Source of the DNA: Zeimonas sp050187175
GTDB lineage: Bacteria > Pseudomonadota > Gammaproteobacteria > Burkholderiales > Burkholderiaceae_E
Assembly: GCA_050187175.1 (NCBI GenBank)
Contig: JBFWXS010000017.1
Span: 26,771 to 90,770, forward strand
Direction: 5' to 3'
Length of the DNA stretch: 64,000 nucleotides
Shown: positions 43,301 through 49,701 of the stretch, in pieces
How positions within the stretch are numbered: the first letter of the stretch is position 1
Layout of the letters: every line of letters begins with the position of its first letter
The notes under the pieces: generated by a model
Database searches by the model: none
Told to the model about the DNA's origin: nothing
What the model saw: only the letters and a program-made list of their open reading frames with translations
Translations under genes and position numbers: made by a program

Positions 43301-43992
43301 GCGGCACCGGCGCGGCCGCGGGGCTGGGTGCAGGGCAGAGCAATGGCGCGGGCAGCCTGACGGTCGGTCTGGACACGAGCGCCGCGGGCGTGTTCAACGG
43401 CAGCGCGCTGATGCTGTTCACCAGCCAGAACCCGGAGATGGCGGACCTGTCCCTGGATTCGCAGCTGGTGACGCTGATAGGGCAGGTCAACAACCTGGCC
43501 AATGCCGACTGGGATCTGCTGTCCGGCCTGGGCACTCTGACGCAGACCGGCGCCGACTACATCCTCGATCTGGGCGACGTGCTGCTGGGCGCCACGCTGA
43601 GCTCTTTGCTGCAGCTCGACAACGAGGTGGCGGGCCCGGCGGACTGGCTGCGCGGCAGCTTCGACCTGGGCAGCGACCTCGACTTCAGCTACGGCAGCGC
43701 GTGGGGCTCGCTGATCAGCGGGCTCGGCGCCGGCGACGCCTTCGGCGGCCTGCAGATCGGCTTCACGGCCAACTCGCTCGGCTTGTTCGAGGACTTGCTG
43801 ACCTTCAACGGCTTCAGCTACAACTCGTCGGACCCGGACGGCATCGCGATGCAGCGCACGCTGCGGATTCGCGCCAATGTCATCGACCAGAGCGGCGAAG
43901 TGCCCGCGCCCGGCACGCTGGCGCTGCTGCTGGCGGCCGGCGTGGCAGGCTGGCTGACGCGCCGCCAGCATGCGGCGAGGAGTGCATCATGA
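37366..43992 (+). CDS. Giant exported repeat protein with PEP-CTERM-like sorting tail
   Basis: A 2208-residue surface protein. A signal peptide (VAIAVALALAQMSAPAQAA, about residues 26-44) is followed by beta-helix-like Asn/Gly/Thr-rich sequence. Four modules of exactly 185 residues begin near 178, 363, 548 and 733 (each with DGxxLNGTLD, RFTLxGxGTTTLG and VAGTQTLVN blocks), and a degenerate fifth near 919. From about 1440 come repeated choice-of-anchor-D-like domains (INFGNVLVGSSQTRTVTVSN). The tail VPAPGTLALLLAAGVAGWLTRR is a PEP-CTERM signal with PAP in place of PEP, the target of an exosortase. Adhesin or biofilm-matrix role is inferred. No exosortase gene is in the window. Confidence 0.87.
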   Translation: MKSRAPRNRNPLPSFTPHFTPHPVAIAVALALAQMSAPAQAANCTLTSNGTWQTPANWSCNLRPGNGDQATINIGGLTTIVQPEVISTLINAGVVTIDGGTLTLLGGGSTTNSGTLNVGGVSAGTLTANHAINNAGGVINVGNGSVFAQNGVAITGGSVNTTGTGVLRASNSNGNFLDGVALNGTLDMASGTAQQRIRNNLALNGTINVNSNSILSSDGTNSFSGNGTIVFGATGSGNRFTLEGNGTTTLGSDITVRGQNGTIGGELHVAGTQTLVNNGRISADVGGGTIEITQSAVTNNGTLEAINGGTLVLSSNVNGGVGSSVNIGAGSTVLQNGVTLSGAMTIGGAGTFRASNSGSNILDGATLNGTLDLATGTSQERVRNNLVLNGTINVNNNSILSSDGTNSFSGNGTIVFGATGPGNRFTLDGNGTTTLGSNITVRGQNGTIGNEVYVAGTQTLVNHGRISADVSGGTIEITQSAVTNSGTLEAINGGTLVLSSNVQGSSGGTIHVGAGSTVLQNGVALSGGLTITGPGNFRASNSGGNYLDGVSLNGTLDMATGTAQQRIRNDLVLNGAINVNNNSTLSSEGTNTLSGTGTIALGSTGSGNRFTLEGDGTTTLGSNITVRGQNGTIGGQAYIAGTQTLVNNGRIAADVSGGLIDIVDSSVVNNGVLQAINGGTLRLSSNVQGNSGSSLNIDAGSTMLQNGVTLSGLMSVTGGGALRASNSSANSLDGVTLNGTLDLASSLSSERIQNGLTLNGAININNNSILSSDGTNVIGGTGTIALGGTGSGNRFTLDGNGTTTLGAGITVRGENGTIGGQIYVAGTQVLVNQGKITADVAGGTLRITESAVTNQNLLEARNGGTLALNSAVTQTGSGAAHAASNGVVLLDSARLTGGRITTESGGVFRATNSSSNFLENVTVAGVVDMAASTAIARVNGGLTMEAGSRIDVNSNSVLSFDATAGAPNISVDGSGGEIVFGATGSGNRIILDGNGTTTFGSNLTVRGQNGTIGQQLFVAGTQTLINQGTIAADVSGGTITLAESNVQNTGTLRAANGGTLSIGSGVSVDNQGLVEARANSAVVFQPGSTTANNVGGTLTGGIWRADSVGGSSATITLRGPHITTNAADVYLVGANSTIQVTNPSNQTQSLDTTLATNDGSLRLQQGRSFNATANGGNFANNGLLEVTGSNFTSNTLVNNGTIVGFGTSSVTTAAGNRVTGNGVVDAVSGTLSISRGVDLSTSSNVISRSGATVDLSGATQASRTAALTNDGSLNLGAQNIVVTRDYTNASFGVGNAFDRRSNVTGAGQIIGQNASQTITGNVTSAGPNAFTLDLGNVRGGTSQTLNYQIANNGTGADIRGAVQTNTNGGSITDARLSGSGVTAQNFGPIAAGANGGNQSVSFTASSGGSLSGQSIAVTSNFDNVGTQLIHLQGNATALAQGSATPTSINLGNFHVGGSSATAGLNVANTTSGAGAERLGIGSVGTTGNFSATNQLGTGFINGGANQANAISVGVSGGTAGVNTGSMAIQYTTNGTLIDPSFTTQNANAQNVALTATGYRLAEANAIGPINFGNVLVGSSQTRTVTVSNLAANDGFSEALNAAFGAIGGTDATRFSSAGAINGLLAGQTDNASMTITLNTSSSGAVTGNVQILLASNGDAIGNGLGITALPTQVINLDGIITGTVGNLATAGVSPTTVNFGKFREGMATSQTQQLTISNLTAGPGEGLNASFGPTTGLAAHNGGSVNGLETGASNGSAMSVTLNGLATAGAKSGTATLNFQSDGSFNNGTPTALPAQTVTMNAEVYRLAQAGLPTEVALAARRVGDAAATANLTLANTAAADGYSEGLRGSFGAAPTGFALAGPASTGLIAAGGSESRALSLSTGTAGSFSGAVNVALVTNGAGTSGFGDLSLGSGSVQVSGNVYAPAVAQLNTQTLNFGVVRVGDVVGGMNVSVTNAAAAAALNDTMRAEFGTVTGPFGGTGAAAGLGAGQSNGAGSLTVGLDTSAAGVFNGSALMLFTSQNPEMADLSLDSQLVTLIGQVNNLANADWDLLSGLGTLTQTGADYILDLGDVLLGATLSSLLQLDNEVAGPADWLRGSFDLGSDLDFSYGSAWGSLISGLGAGDAFGGLQIGFTANSLGLFEDLLTFNGFSYNSSDPDGIAMQRTLRIRANVIDQSGEVPAPGTLALLLAAGVAGWLTRRQHAARSAS
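37843..40560 (+). repeat. Array of 555-bp coding repeats in the giant surface protein
   Basis: Anchors (the DGxxLNGTLD codons) lie at 37897, 38452, 39007 and 39562, exactly 555 bases apart, and a diverged copy at 40120 (558 apart). Copies are similar at the DNA level, which suggests recent duplication or ongoing homogenisation. Confidence 0.9.
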
Positions 43993-44363
43993 CGCGCGCT
44001 CAGTTCTGGCTCACCACCGCGATCGGCGGCGCCTGCCTGCTGCTGGTAGTGCTCAACATCCTGCTGGTACGCGACAATGTCTCGACCCGCAACGATATCG
44101 CCGCCCGGCAGCAGTACGTGCAGCAGTCGCTGCAGCTCGAAGGCCTGTACCGCGACATCGTGCGTTCGCTGGCCGAGCTGGCGGCGCGCAACAAGGACGG
44201 CGATGTGACCGCGCTGCTGAGTCGGCACGGCATCACGTACAACCTGGCGCCGGGGGCTGCTGCGTCGTCGGGCGCAGCCACCGCGGCGCCGGGCGCGGCC
44301 GCGGGGTCGCCGGGGACGTCCGGCGCACCGTCAGCGGCCGCGGCCGGCTCGGCGAAGCGTTGA
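43989..44363 (+). CDS. Small membrane protein, first of a paralogous pair
   Basis: A 124-residue protein of unrecognised family. One N-terminal membrane helix (ACLLLVVLNILLV) is followed by a helical segment (ARQQYVQQSLQLEGLYRDIVRSLAEL given only in part: QSLQLEGLYRDIVRSL), a short LLSRHGITYNL motif and an Ala/Gly/Pro-rich tail. The ATG overlaps the stop of the giant surface protein (ATGA), so production is coupled. The next gene encodes a protein with the same layout. They may help export or anchor the surface protein (inference). Confidence 0.78.
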   Translation: MTRAQFWLTTAIGGACLLLVVLNILLVRDNVSTRNDIAARQQYVQQSLQLEGLYRDIVRSLAELAARNKDGDVTALLSRHGITYNLAPGAAASSGAATAAPGAAAGSPGTSGAPSAAAAGSAKR

Positions 44364-44386
44364 TCCGAGTGGATCGGGCATCGATC

Positions 44387-44773
44387 ATGAACACAGTCGT
44401 CTCCATGCCGCAAACGAAAGCGGGCGACAGCCCCTCCGTCCCGGGTCCGGCACCCGCCGCGCCATACGCTGCCGGCCCCTTCGTGCCGCTGCTGCTCGGC
44501 GGGGCCGCGCTGCTTCTGTCGTTCGCTTATCAGACGTACCAGCTGTGGATCGAAGGCGATGCGCTGCGCGCGGCGCACGTAGCGCAGCAGCAGACCGTCG
44601 ACAATTCGGCCCGGCTGCGCAACTCGCTCGATGCGATCGCCGCCGACACGCGGCGTCTCGCCGACTCGGGCAATGCCAGTGCGCGGTTGATCGTCGACGA
44701 ACTGCGGCGGCGCGGCGTCACGATCAATTCGGCAGCCCCGGCCGCAGCCGCGCCGCCAGCCGCCAAGCCTTGA
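44387..44773 (+). CDS. Small membrane protein, second of a paralogous pair
   Basis: A 128-residue protein: proline-rich N-terminus, one membrane helix (FVPLLLGGAALLLSFAY), then a helical heptad-like segment and a motif LRRRGVTINS matching LLSRHGITYNL of the preceding protein, and again an Ala/Pro tail. It probably dimerises with its paralogue through the helical segment (inference). 23 bases after the first and 14 bases before the LuxR gene. Confidence 0.75.
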   Translation: MNTVVSMPQTKAGDSPSVPGPAPAAPYAAGPFVPLLLGGAALLLSFAYQTYQLWIEGDALRAAHVAQQQTVDNSARLRNSLDAIAADTRRLADSGNASARLIVDELRRRGVTINSAAPAAAAPPAAKP

Positions 44774-44787
44774 TCGCCGCGGAGCCG

Positions 44788-45831
44788 ATGTCTGCCGTCG
44801 TCGCGCCGGACCTCGACGAAACAGTCAGCGGCTTGCTGATCCGCTTGTATCGGGCCGTGGCCGTCGAACCGGCTCCGACCTTCTGCGCCTGGGCCTTCAA
44901 GCAGCTGCGAGCCGTCGTCGGCTTCGATTCGGCGATGTGGGGCTACGGGCGCGGCAACCCTATCCATTTCGACGACATCCATCTCGAGAACCAGCCGATC
45001 GAGATCACCCGCAGCTATCTGCAGCATCGCAGGAACGACCCGTTCGCCGAGCGCACCGCCGCCAGCGCAGGGCGCAGCGTCGATCTGTACGACGTGTTCA
45101 CGCGCGAGGCCTTCGTGCGTTCGCCGCTGTATCGGCAGCACGCGAAGCGCTTCCATATCGAGCATGCGCTGTCCACGCAGCGGCACGATGGCGATTCGGG
45201 CCTGGAGCATCTGGTCAGCCTGTGGCGTGCCGACTATGCCCGCCCGTTCTTGACCGGCGAGCGCGCCGCGATGCAGTTCATCATGCCGCATCTGGTCGAG
45301 GCACGCCGGCAGAATCTGTTCGCATCGATCCACGCGGAGAGCAGCGGTGCGGCGGCGAACGACAGCCCGGCCGCCGTCTGCGACGACAGGGGCGTGCTGC
45401 ATCAGTTCGAGGACGGCTGGCTCGCGCTGCTGCGCGGCCAATGGCCGGACTGGTCGGGACCGAACCTGCCGCCGGAGCTCATGCGGCTGATCCGGCGGCA
45501 AACGAGCGGATCGACCAGCATAGGCGCCCGGGTGTTCAGCTGGTCTCCATTCGGCCTGCGCATCCTGCTGCGCCTGCGTCCGCTGGAGCTCGGCGATCGC
45601 CTGACGCGGCGCGAGCGCCAGGTCGCGGCCCTGCTGCACGAAGGACACACCTACAAGTCGATCGCGCAGCGCATGCAGGTGACGCCGAACACCGTGCGCG
45701 CCCACATGTACACGCTGTACCGGAAGCTGGGCGTCAACAACAAGGCGCAGATGCTGCGGGTCCTCAGCGGGGGCGCGGCGGCGCCGTTCATGGACGCTCC
45801 CGAGCAGCGGGCAGGGCGCAGGCTCTGCTGA
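44788..45831 (+). CDS. LuxR-type (GerE-domain) transcriptional regulator
   Basis: A 347-residue regulator with a C-terminal LuxR HTH (LTRRERQVAALLHEGHTYKS through VTPNTVRAHMYTLYRKLGV, about residues 272-322). The N-terminal 260 residues form a sensory domain of uncertain type; I do not see the conserved Trp/Tyr/Asp set of acyl-homoserine-lactone receptors, and no LuxI is nearby. It is last in the run that starts with the giant surface protein, so it may control surface-protein expression (inference). ATG 44788 with GGAG close upstream. Confidence 0.87.
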   Translation: MSAVVAPDLDETVSGLLIRLYRAVAVEPAPTFCAWAFKQLRAVVGFDSAMWGYGRGNPIHFDDIHLENQPIEITRSYLQHRRNDPFAERTAASAGRSVDLYDVFTREAFVRSPLYRQHAKRFHIEHALSTQRHDGDSGLEHLVSLWRADYARPFLTGERAAMQFIMPHLVEARRQNLFASIHAESSGAAANDSPAAVCDDRGVLHQFEDGWLALLRGQWPDWSGPNLPPELMRLIRRQTSGSTSIGARVFSWSPFGLRILLRLRPLELGDRLTRRERQVAALLHEGHTYKSIAQRMQVTPNTVRAHMYTLYRKLGVNNKAQMLRVLSGGAAAPFMDAPEQRAGRRLC

Positions 45832-45846
45832 ATCGGCGCGCGGCGT

Positions 45847-46815
45847 CTATTCGGGCTTGAGGCCCGCCTCCTGGATGCGGCGCTTCCAGATGTCGAGCTG
45901 GTTCACGACGAATTCGCTTTGCCGGACCGCGCCATTGGGGGCGGTGTCCATCCCGATCGCGGCGAAGCGCTGGCGCACCTCATCGCGGGCGAGGATCTTC
46001 GTGAGCCTGTCGCTGAGCTTGCCGACCACTTCCCGAGGCGTGTTCGCCGCCGCGCCGATGCCGACCCAGACCGTGAGATCGAAGTCCTTGTAGCCCAGCT
46101 CGGTCAGCGTGGGCACGTCGGGAAACTGCGGCGAGCGCACTTCCGCGGTGGTGGCCAGCGCGGTCAGCCGGTTGCCCTTGATGAAGGGCTCCAGCGCCGC
46201 GGCGTCGGCGAACATGAACTGCACGATGCCGCTGGACAGATCGGTCAGCGCCGGCGGCTGGCTCTTGTAGGCGATCGGCGTGGTCTTCAGGCCGGCGATG
46301 TTCGAGAACGCGCTGGCGAACACCTGGCTCGTCGATGAACCATAGCCGAAGGTGAGCTGGGCCTTGCGGCTCTTCTCGACGAACTCCTGCAGCGTCCGGG
46401 CGGTGCCGTGCGGCACCACCAGCATCAGCGGCGTCGTGATCAGGTTGGTGATGTGCGCGAAATCCTTGACCGGATCGTAGGGCAGGTTGCGTATCAGCCA
46501 TGGATTGGCCGAGTGGGTGGCGCTGCTGGTCATGAGCAGCGTATAGCCGTCGGCGGGGGCCTGCAGGACGAAGCGGGTGCCGATGGCGCCCGCGGCGCCG
46601 GGCCGGTTCTCGACCACGATCTGCACGTCGAGCTCCTTGCGCATTTCCTCGGCCATGATCCGTGCTACCCGGTCGTTGCCGCTGCCCGGCGTGAACGCGA
46701 CGACGATGTGGATCGGTTTGTCCGGATAGGCCGCGAAGGCCCCGGACCAGGGTGCGAGGACGCTCAGCGTCAGCAGGGCGCCTGCGATTCTGGATAGCAT
46801 GGTTCGTCTCCTCAT
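45847..46815 (-). CDS. Bug/TctC-family periplasmic receptor
   Basis: A 322-residue solute receptor of the tripartite tricarboxylate transporter family. The signal peptide ends at AFAAYPDKP; the mature start YPDKPIHIVVAFTPGSGNDR and the ENRPGAAGAIGT block form the carboxylate-binding site in known Bug proteins. No TctA/TctB membrane genes are near. It is the last gene of the leftward acyl-CoA operon and would collect the acid metabolised there (inference). Confidence 0.9.
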   Translation of the reverse strand: MRRRTMLSRIAGALLTLSVLAPWSGAFAAYPDKPIHIVVAFTPGSGNDRVARIMAEEMRKELDVQIVVENRPGAAGAIGTRFVLQAPADGYTLLMTSSATHSANPWLIRNLPYDPVKDFAHITNLITTPLMLVVPHGTARTLQEFVEKSRKAQLTFGYGSSTSQVFASAFSNIAGLKTTPIAYKSQPPALTDLSSGIVQFMFADAAALEPFIKGNRLTALATTAEVRSPQFPDVPTLTELGYKDFDLTVWVGIGAAANTPREVVGKLSDRLTKILARDEVRQRFAAIGMDTAPNGAVRQSEFVVNQLDIWKRRIQEAGLKPE

Positions 46816-46832
46816 TGCGCGATGGCAGTGGA

Positions 46833-47606
46833 TCAGGATGGGGGTTCGTCGTGGCGGCTGATCTCGCGAGCGTGCGCGATCAGCTCCTTGGCGACCTTCG
46901 GGATGCGCCCCTTGAGGCGGTGAAGCGGAGCTCCCACGACGAGCGCGTAGTGCTCCAGACCGAACGAGAAGGCCACGGCCACCGATGCGGTGTCGGGCGC
47001 GTGCTGTCCGAGATTGACGTGCCAGCCCTGGGCGTTCTCGCGCTCCACGAGCGCGTTGAGCTTGCGAGGGTCGGTGCAGGTGGCGCTGGTGAACCGCGTG
47101 AGCGGGAGGCGGGCGATCAGCGCTTCGCGCTCCTCGCGCGGCAATGCGCCGAGCAGGGCGCGGCCCGACGAAGCGGGGTGCACCGGCCGGTGTTCGCCGG
47201 CTCCGGCGGAGAAGCGCACGACCTGATGCGACTCGGCTGCCGCTAGGTAGAGGACGCGCAAGCCGTCGAGCTTGGCAAGGATCGCGGTCTCTCCGGTGGC
47301 GTCACGGACGGCGGCCAGGTGAGGCTCCACTACCAGCAGCACCGGGTCATGCTCGGCGACGATACGCGACAGGTCGAACCATTTGCGCGTCGGGTAGTAG
47401 CCCGCGTCGCGTCCGACCCAGTAGACGTAGCCGGCGTTGCGCAGCGTATCCATCAGCGCGAAACAGCTCGACTTCGGCAGATCGAGATGCTCGCGCAGTT
47501 CGGCTGCCAGCGCGGGGCGGCGCGTGGCAGCGAAGTGTTCGAGAACCTGCAAGACGCGGACAGCGCTCTTGACGCCGCCGCTGTCGTTGTCGATGACACT
47601 GATCAT
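46833..47606 (-). CDS. IclR-family transcriptional regulator
   Basis: A 257-residue regulator with an N-terminal winged HTH (LAAELREHLDLPKSSCFALMDTL, about residues 34-56; shown only as landmark LDLPKSSCFALM) and an IclR effector domain that ends near 250. It sits inside the six-gene leftward operon between a crotonase and the Bug receptor and probably governs it, perhaps at the palindromes near 52395. Confidence 0.9.
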   Translation of the reverse strand: MISVIDNDSGGVKSAVRVLQVLEHFAATRRPALAAELREHLDLPKSSCFALMDTLRNAGYVYWVGRDAGYYPTRKWFDLSRIVAEHDPVLLVVEPHLAAVRDATGETAILAKLDGLRVLYLAAAESHQVVRFSAGAGEHRPVHPASSGRALLGALPREEREALIARLPLTRFTSATCTDPRKLNALVERENAQGWHVNLGQHAPDTASVAVAFSFGLEHYALVVGAPLHRLKGRIPKVAKELIAHAREISRHDEPPS

Positions 47607-47644
47607 GAAAAGGCTCGTCTCGAAGGAATGGGAGACTCAGCATC

Positions 47645-48445
47645 TCATAGATCGAAGTTCCAGCGAGCCGGGCGCTTCTCCAGAAAGGCGCGTATGCCTT
47701 CGCCGACATTGGGGCTGGTGCAGCACGTCGAACGTAGTGCCAGATTGCGGTCCATCGAGGCGTACAGGTCCATGTCGGTGGTCTCGTGGAAGGCCTGGAG
47801 GCCGAGGCGCAGCGCATCGGGGCTGCTCGAACCGATGCGCCGGGCCAGCGCCAGCGCCTCGGACTGCAACGCATCGGCCGCGACCACCTGCGACACCAGG
47901 CCCAGGGCGGCGGCTTCGGCGGCGCCTGTCACGCGGCCGGTCAAGGCCAGCGACAGCGCGTTGCGGTCGCCGACCGCGCGCCGCAACACGGGCATCAGCA
48001 GGAACGGAAACATTCCCAGACGCAACTCGGGGCAGCCGAAGCGGGCATCGTCGGCAGCGAGCGCGATCGTCGCCGCGCACGCAAGTCCGCAGCCGCCGCC
48101 CAGTGCGGAGCCGTGAACCGCGGCGATCACGGGCTTGGGCGAGCAGCCGAGCCGCTTGAACAATTCGGCGATGGGGCGGCCTTCGGCTTCGATCTGCGCC
48201 AGCGGCCTAGTGGGCAATGACACCATCTCGCGCAGGTTGCCGCCGGCAGAGAAGTCGGGGCCTTCGGCGCGGATCAGGACGGCACCCACCTCACGCGACG
48301 CCATTGCAATGTCCAGGGCCTGATGCAGCTCGGTCAGCAAGCGGTCGGTGAAGGCGTTGCGCGAGGCCGGGTCGGCGAGCGTGATCACCGCGACGCGCTC
48401 CTCGATGATGCAGCGGACCTTGACGGCTTCCGTCTGCGCGCTCAT
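47645..48445 (-). CDS. Enoyl-CoA hydratase/isomerase (crotonase) family protein
   Basis: A 266-residue crotonase. The oxyanion-hole strands are DFSAGGNL and SALGGGCGLA. The first catalytic Glu of true hydratases (GGGCELA) is Gly here, while the second region CPELRLGMFPF keeps Glu. That combination suggests an isomerase, hydrolase or other CoA reaction and not simple hydration. Its ATG overlaps the stop of the CoA transferase (ATGA). Confidence 0.87.
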   Translation of the reverse strand: MSAQTEAVKVRCIIEERVAVITLADPASRNAFTDRLLTELHQALDIAMASREVGAVLIRAEGPDFSAGGNLREMVSLPTRPLAQIEAEGRPIAELFKRLGCSPKPVIAAVHGSALGGGCGLACAATIALAADDARFGCPELRLGMFPFLLMPVLRRAVGDRNALSLALTGRVTGAAEAAALGLVSQVVAADALQSEALALARRIGSSSPDALRLGLQAFHETTDMDLYASMDRNLALRSTCCTSPNVGEGIRAFLEKRPARWNFDL

Positions 48446-49701
48446 CGGATCGGCTCCGGGTTCGGCACCGCGACCACGCCGGATGCCGTCAGCCCTGCGA
48501 GCTCCTCCGGCGTGAGGCCGGCCTCGCGCAGCACTTCCATGCTGTGCTCACCCGGCAGCGGCGCATGCCGGCGGGCCGGAGGCTGGCTGCGCGACCAGCG
48601 CAGCGGATGGCGCATGCGCCGCAGCGTCCCCTGCGAAGGGTGATGTTCGGTCTCGAAGAAGCCGGTGGCTCGCAGATGAGGGTCGTCGAAAACGCTGCGC
48701 AGGTCGTGCACCTGCATCACCGGGATGTCGGCCCGTTCGAGCGCTTCCAGCCAGAAGGCCGTCGTGCGTCCGGCGAACACCGCTTCCACCTCGGCGTACA
48801 GCGCATCGATGTGCTGATTGCGCGTGCCCAGGTCGCGCATGCGCGGATCGGCATCGAACTCGGCTTCGCGGCCGAGCAGCGCGTAGAAGCTGCGCCACTG
48901 CCGGTCGGTGAACATCATCGCGGCGACGTAGCCGTCCTGCGTGGCATAGGGCTTGCGCCCCGGCGCCAGCAGGCGCGGATAGCCGCCGGCATCGAGCGGC
49001 GGATCGAAGCTCAGGCCGCCGAGATGGTCGGCGAGCACGAAGTTGAGCAGCGTCTCGTACATGGGGACGTCCACCTGCTGGCCCCGGCCGCTGCTCTGGC
49101 GCTCGATGACGGCGGCGAGGACCGCCATGGCCGCGGTCAGTCCCGTGACCCGGTCAGCGATCGCGACCGGTACGTACTGAGGCGCGCCGCCGCTCTTCAT
49201 CGCCACCATGTGCGCGAGCGTGGAACCGCTCTGGATCAGATCGTCGTAGGCGGGGCGGCCGGTGTACGGCCCGCCGTCGGCGAAGCCGGAGATGCCCACG
49301 TAGATCAGCCGCGGGTTGACGGCGTTCAGCGTCTCGTAGGACAAGCCCAGCCGCTGCATCGCCGAAGGCCGGATATTGAACAGCAGCACGTCCGCGGTGG
49401 CGGCGAGCCGCAGCAGGATGTCTCTTCCTTCGGGCGCCTTCAGGTTCAGCGCGACGCTGCGCTTGGCCCGGTTGGAGTTGATGTATATCGGCCCCATCTC
49501 GGGTGCGCGCGCCGGTCCGATGCGCCGCTGGCCGTCTCCCTCCGGCGGTTCGACCTTGATCACGTCGGCGCCCAGTTCGCCCAGCGTCTGCGTCGCGAAG
49601 GGGCCGCTGATGACGGCCGTCATGTCGATGACGCGCAGTCCATGCAGCGGCCCGCGACCGGCGCCGGGGGCGGCCGCGATATCCGGAGTGGCGGAGCTCA
49701 T
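48442..49701 (-). CDS. Family III (CaiB/BaiF) CoA transferase
   Basis: A 419-residue CoA transferase. It opens with LHGLRVIDMTAVISGPFAT, has the NRAKRSVALNLK block, and the catalytic Asp region GRPAYDDLIQSGS. It would move CoA from a donor thioester to a free acid, avoiding ATP use. Overlaps both the AtuA-like gene and the crotonase by 4 bases, so the three are tightly coupled. Confidence 0.9.
   Translation of the reverse strand: MSSATPDIAAAPGAGRGPLHGLRVIDMTAVISGPFATQTLGELGADVIKVEPPEGDGQRRIGPARAPEMGPIYINSNRAKRSVALNLKAPEGRDILLRLAATADVLLFNIRPSAMQRLGLSYETLNAVNPRLIYVGISGFADGGPYTGRPAYDDLIQSGSTLAHMVAMKSGGAPQYVPVAIADRVTGLTAAMAVLAAVIERQSSGRGQQVDVPMYETLLNFVLADHLGGLSFDPPLDAGGYPRLLAPGRKPYATQDGYVAAMMFTDRQWRSFYALLGREAEFDADPRMRDLGTRNQHIDALYAEVEAVFAGRTTAFWLEALERADIPVMQVHDLRSVFDDPHLRATGFFETEHHPSQGTLRRMRHPLRWSRSQPPARRHAPLPGEHSMEVLREAGLTPEELAGLTASGVVAVPNPEPIR

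Noticed and set aside
39436..43971. A 1511-codon open frame antisense to the giant surface protein
   Set aside because: It mirrors the repeat and codon structure of the sense gene, has no signal, motif or ribosome site, and the sense protein has clear domains. High-GC third positions keep the antisense frame open.
44788..45831. Quorum-sensing LuxR with a cognate LuxI
   Set aside because: The N-terminal domain lacks the recognisable autoinducer-binding residues and there is no LuxI-type gene in the window.
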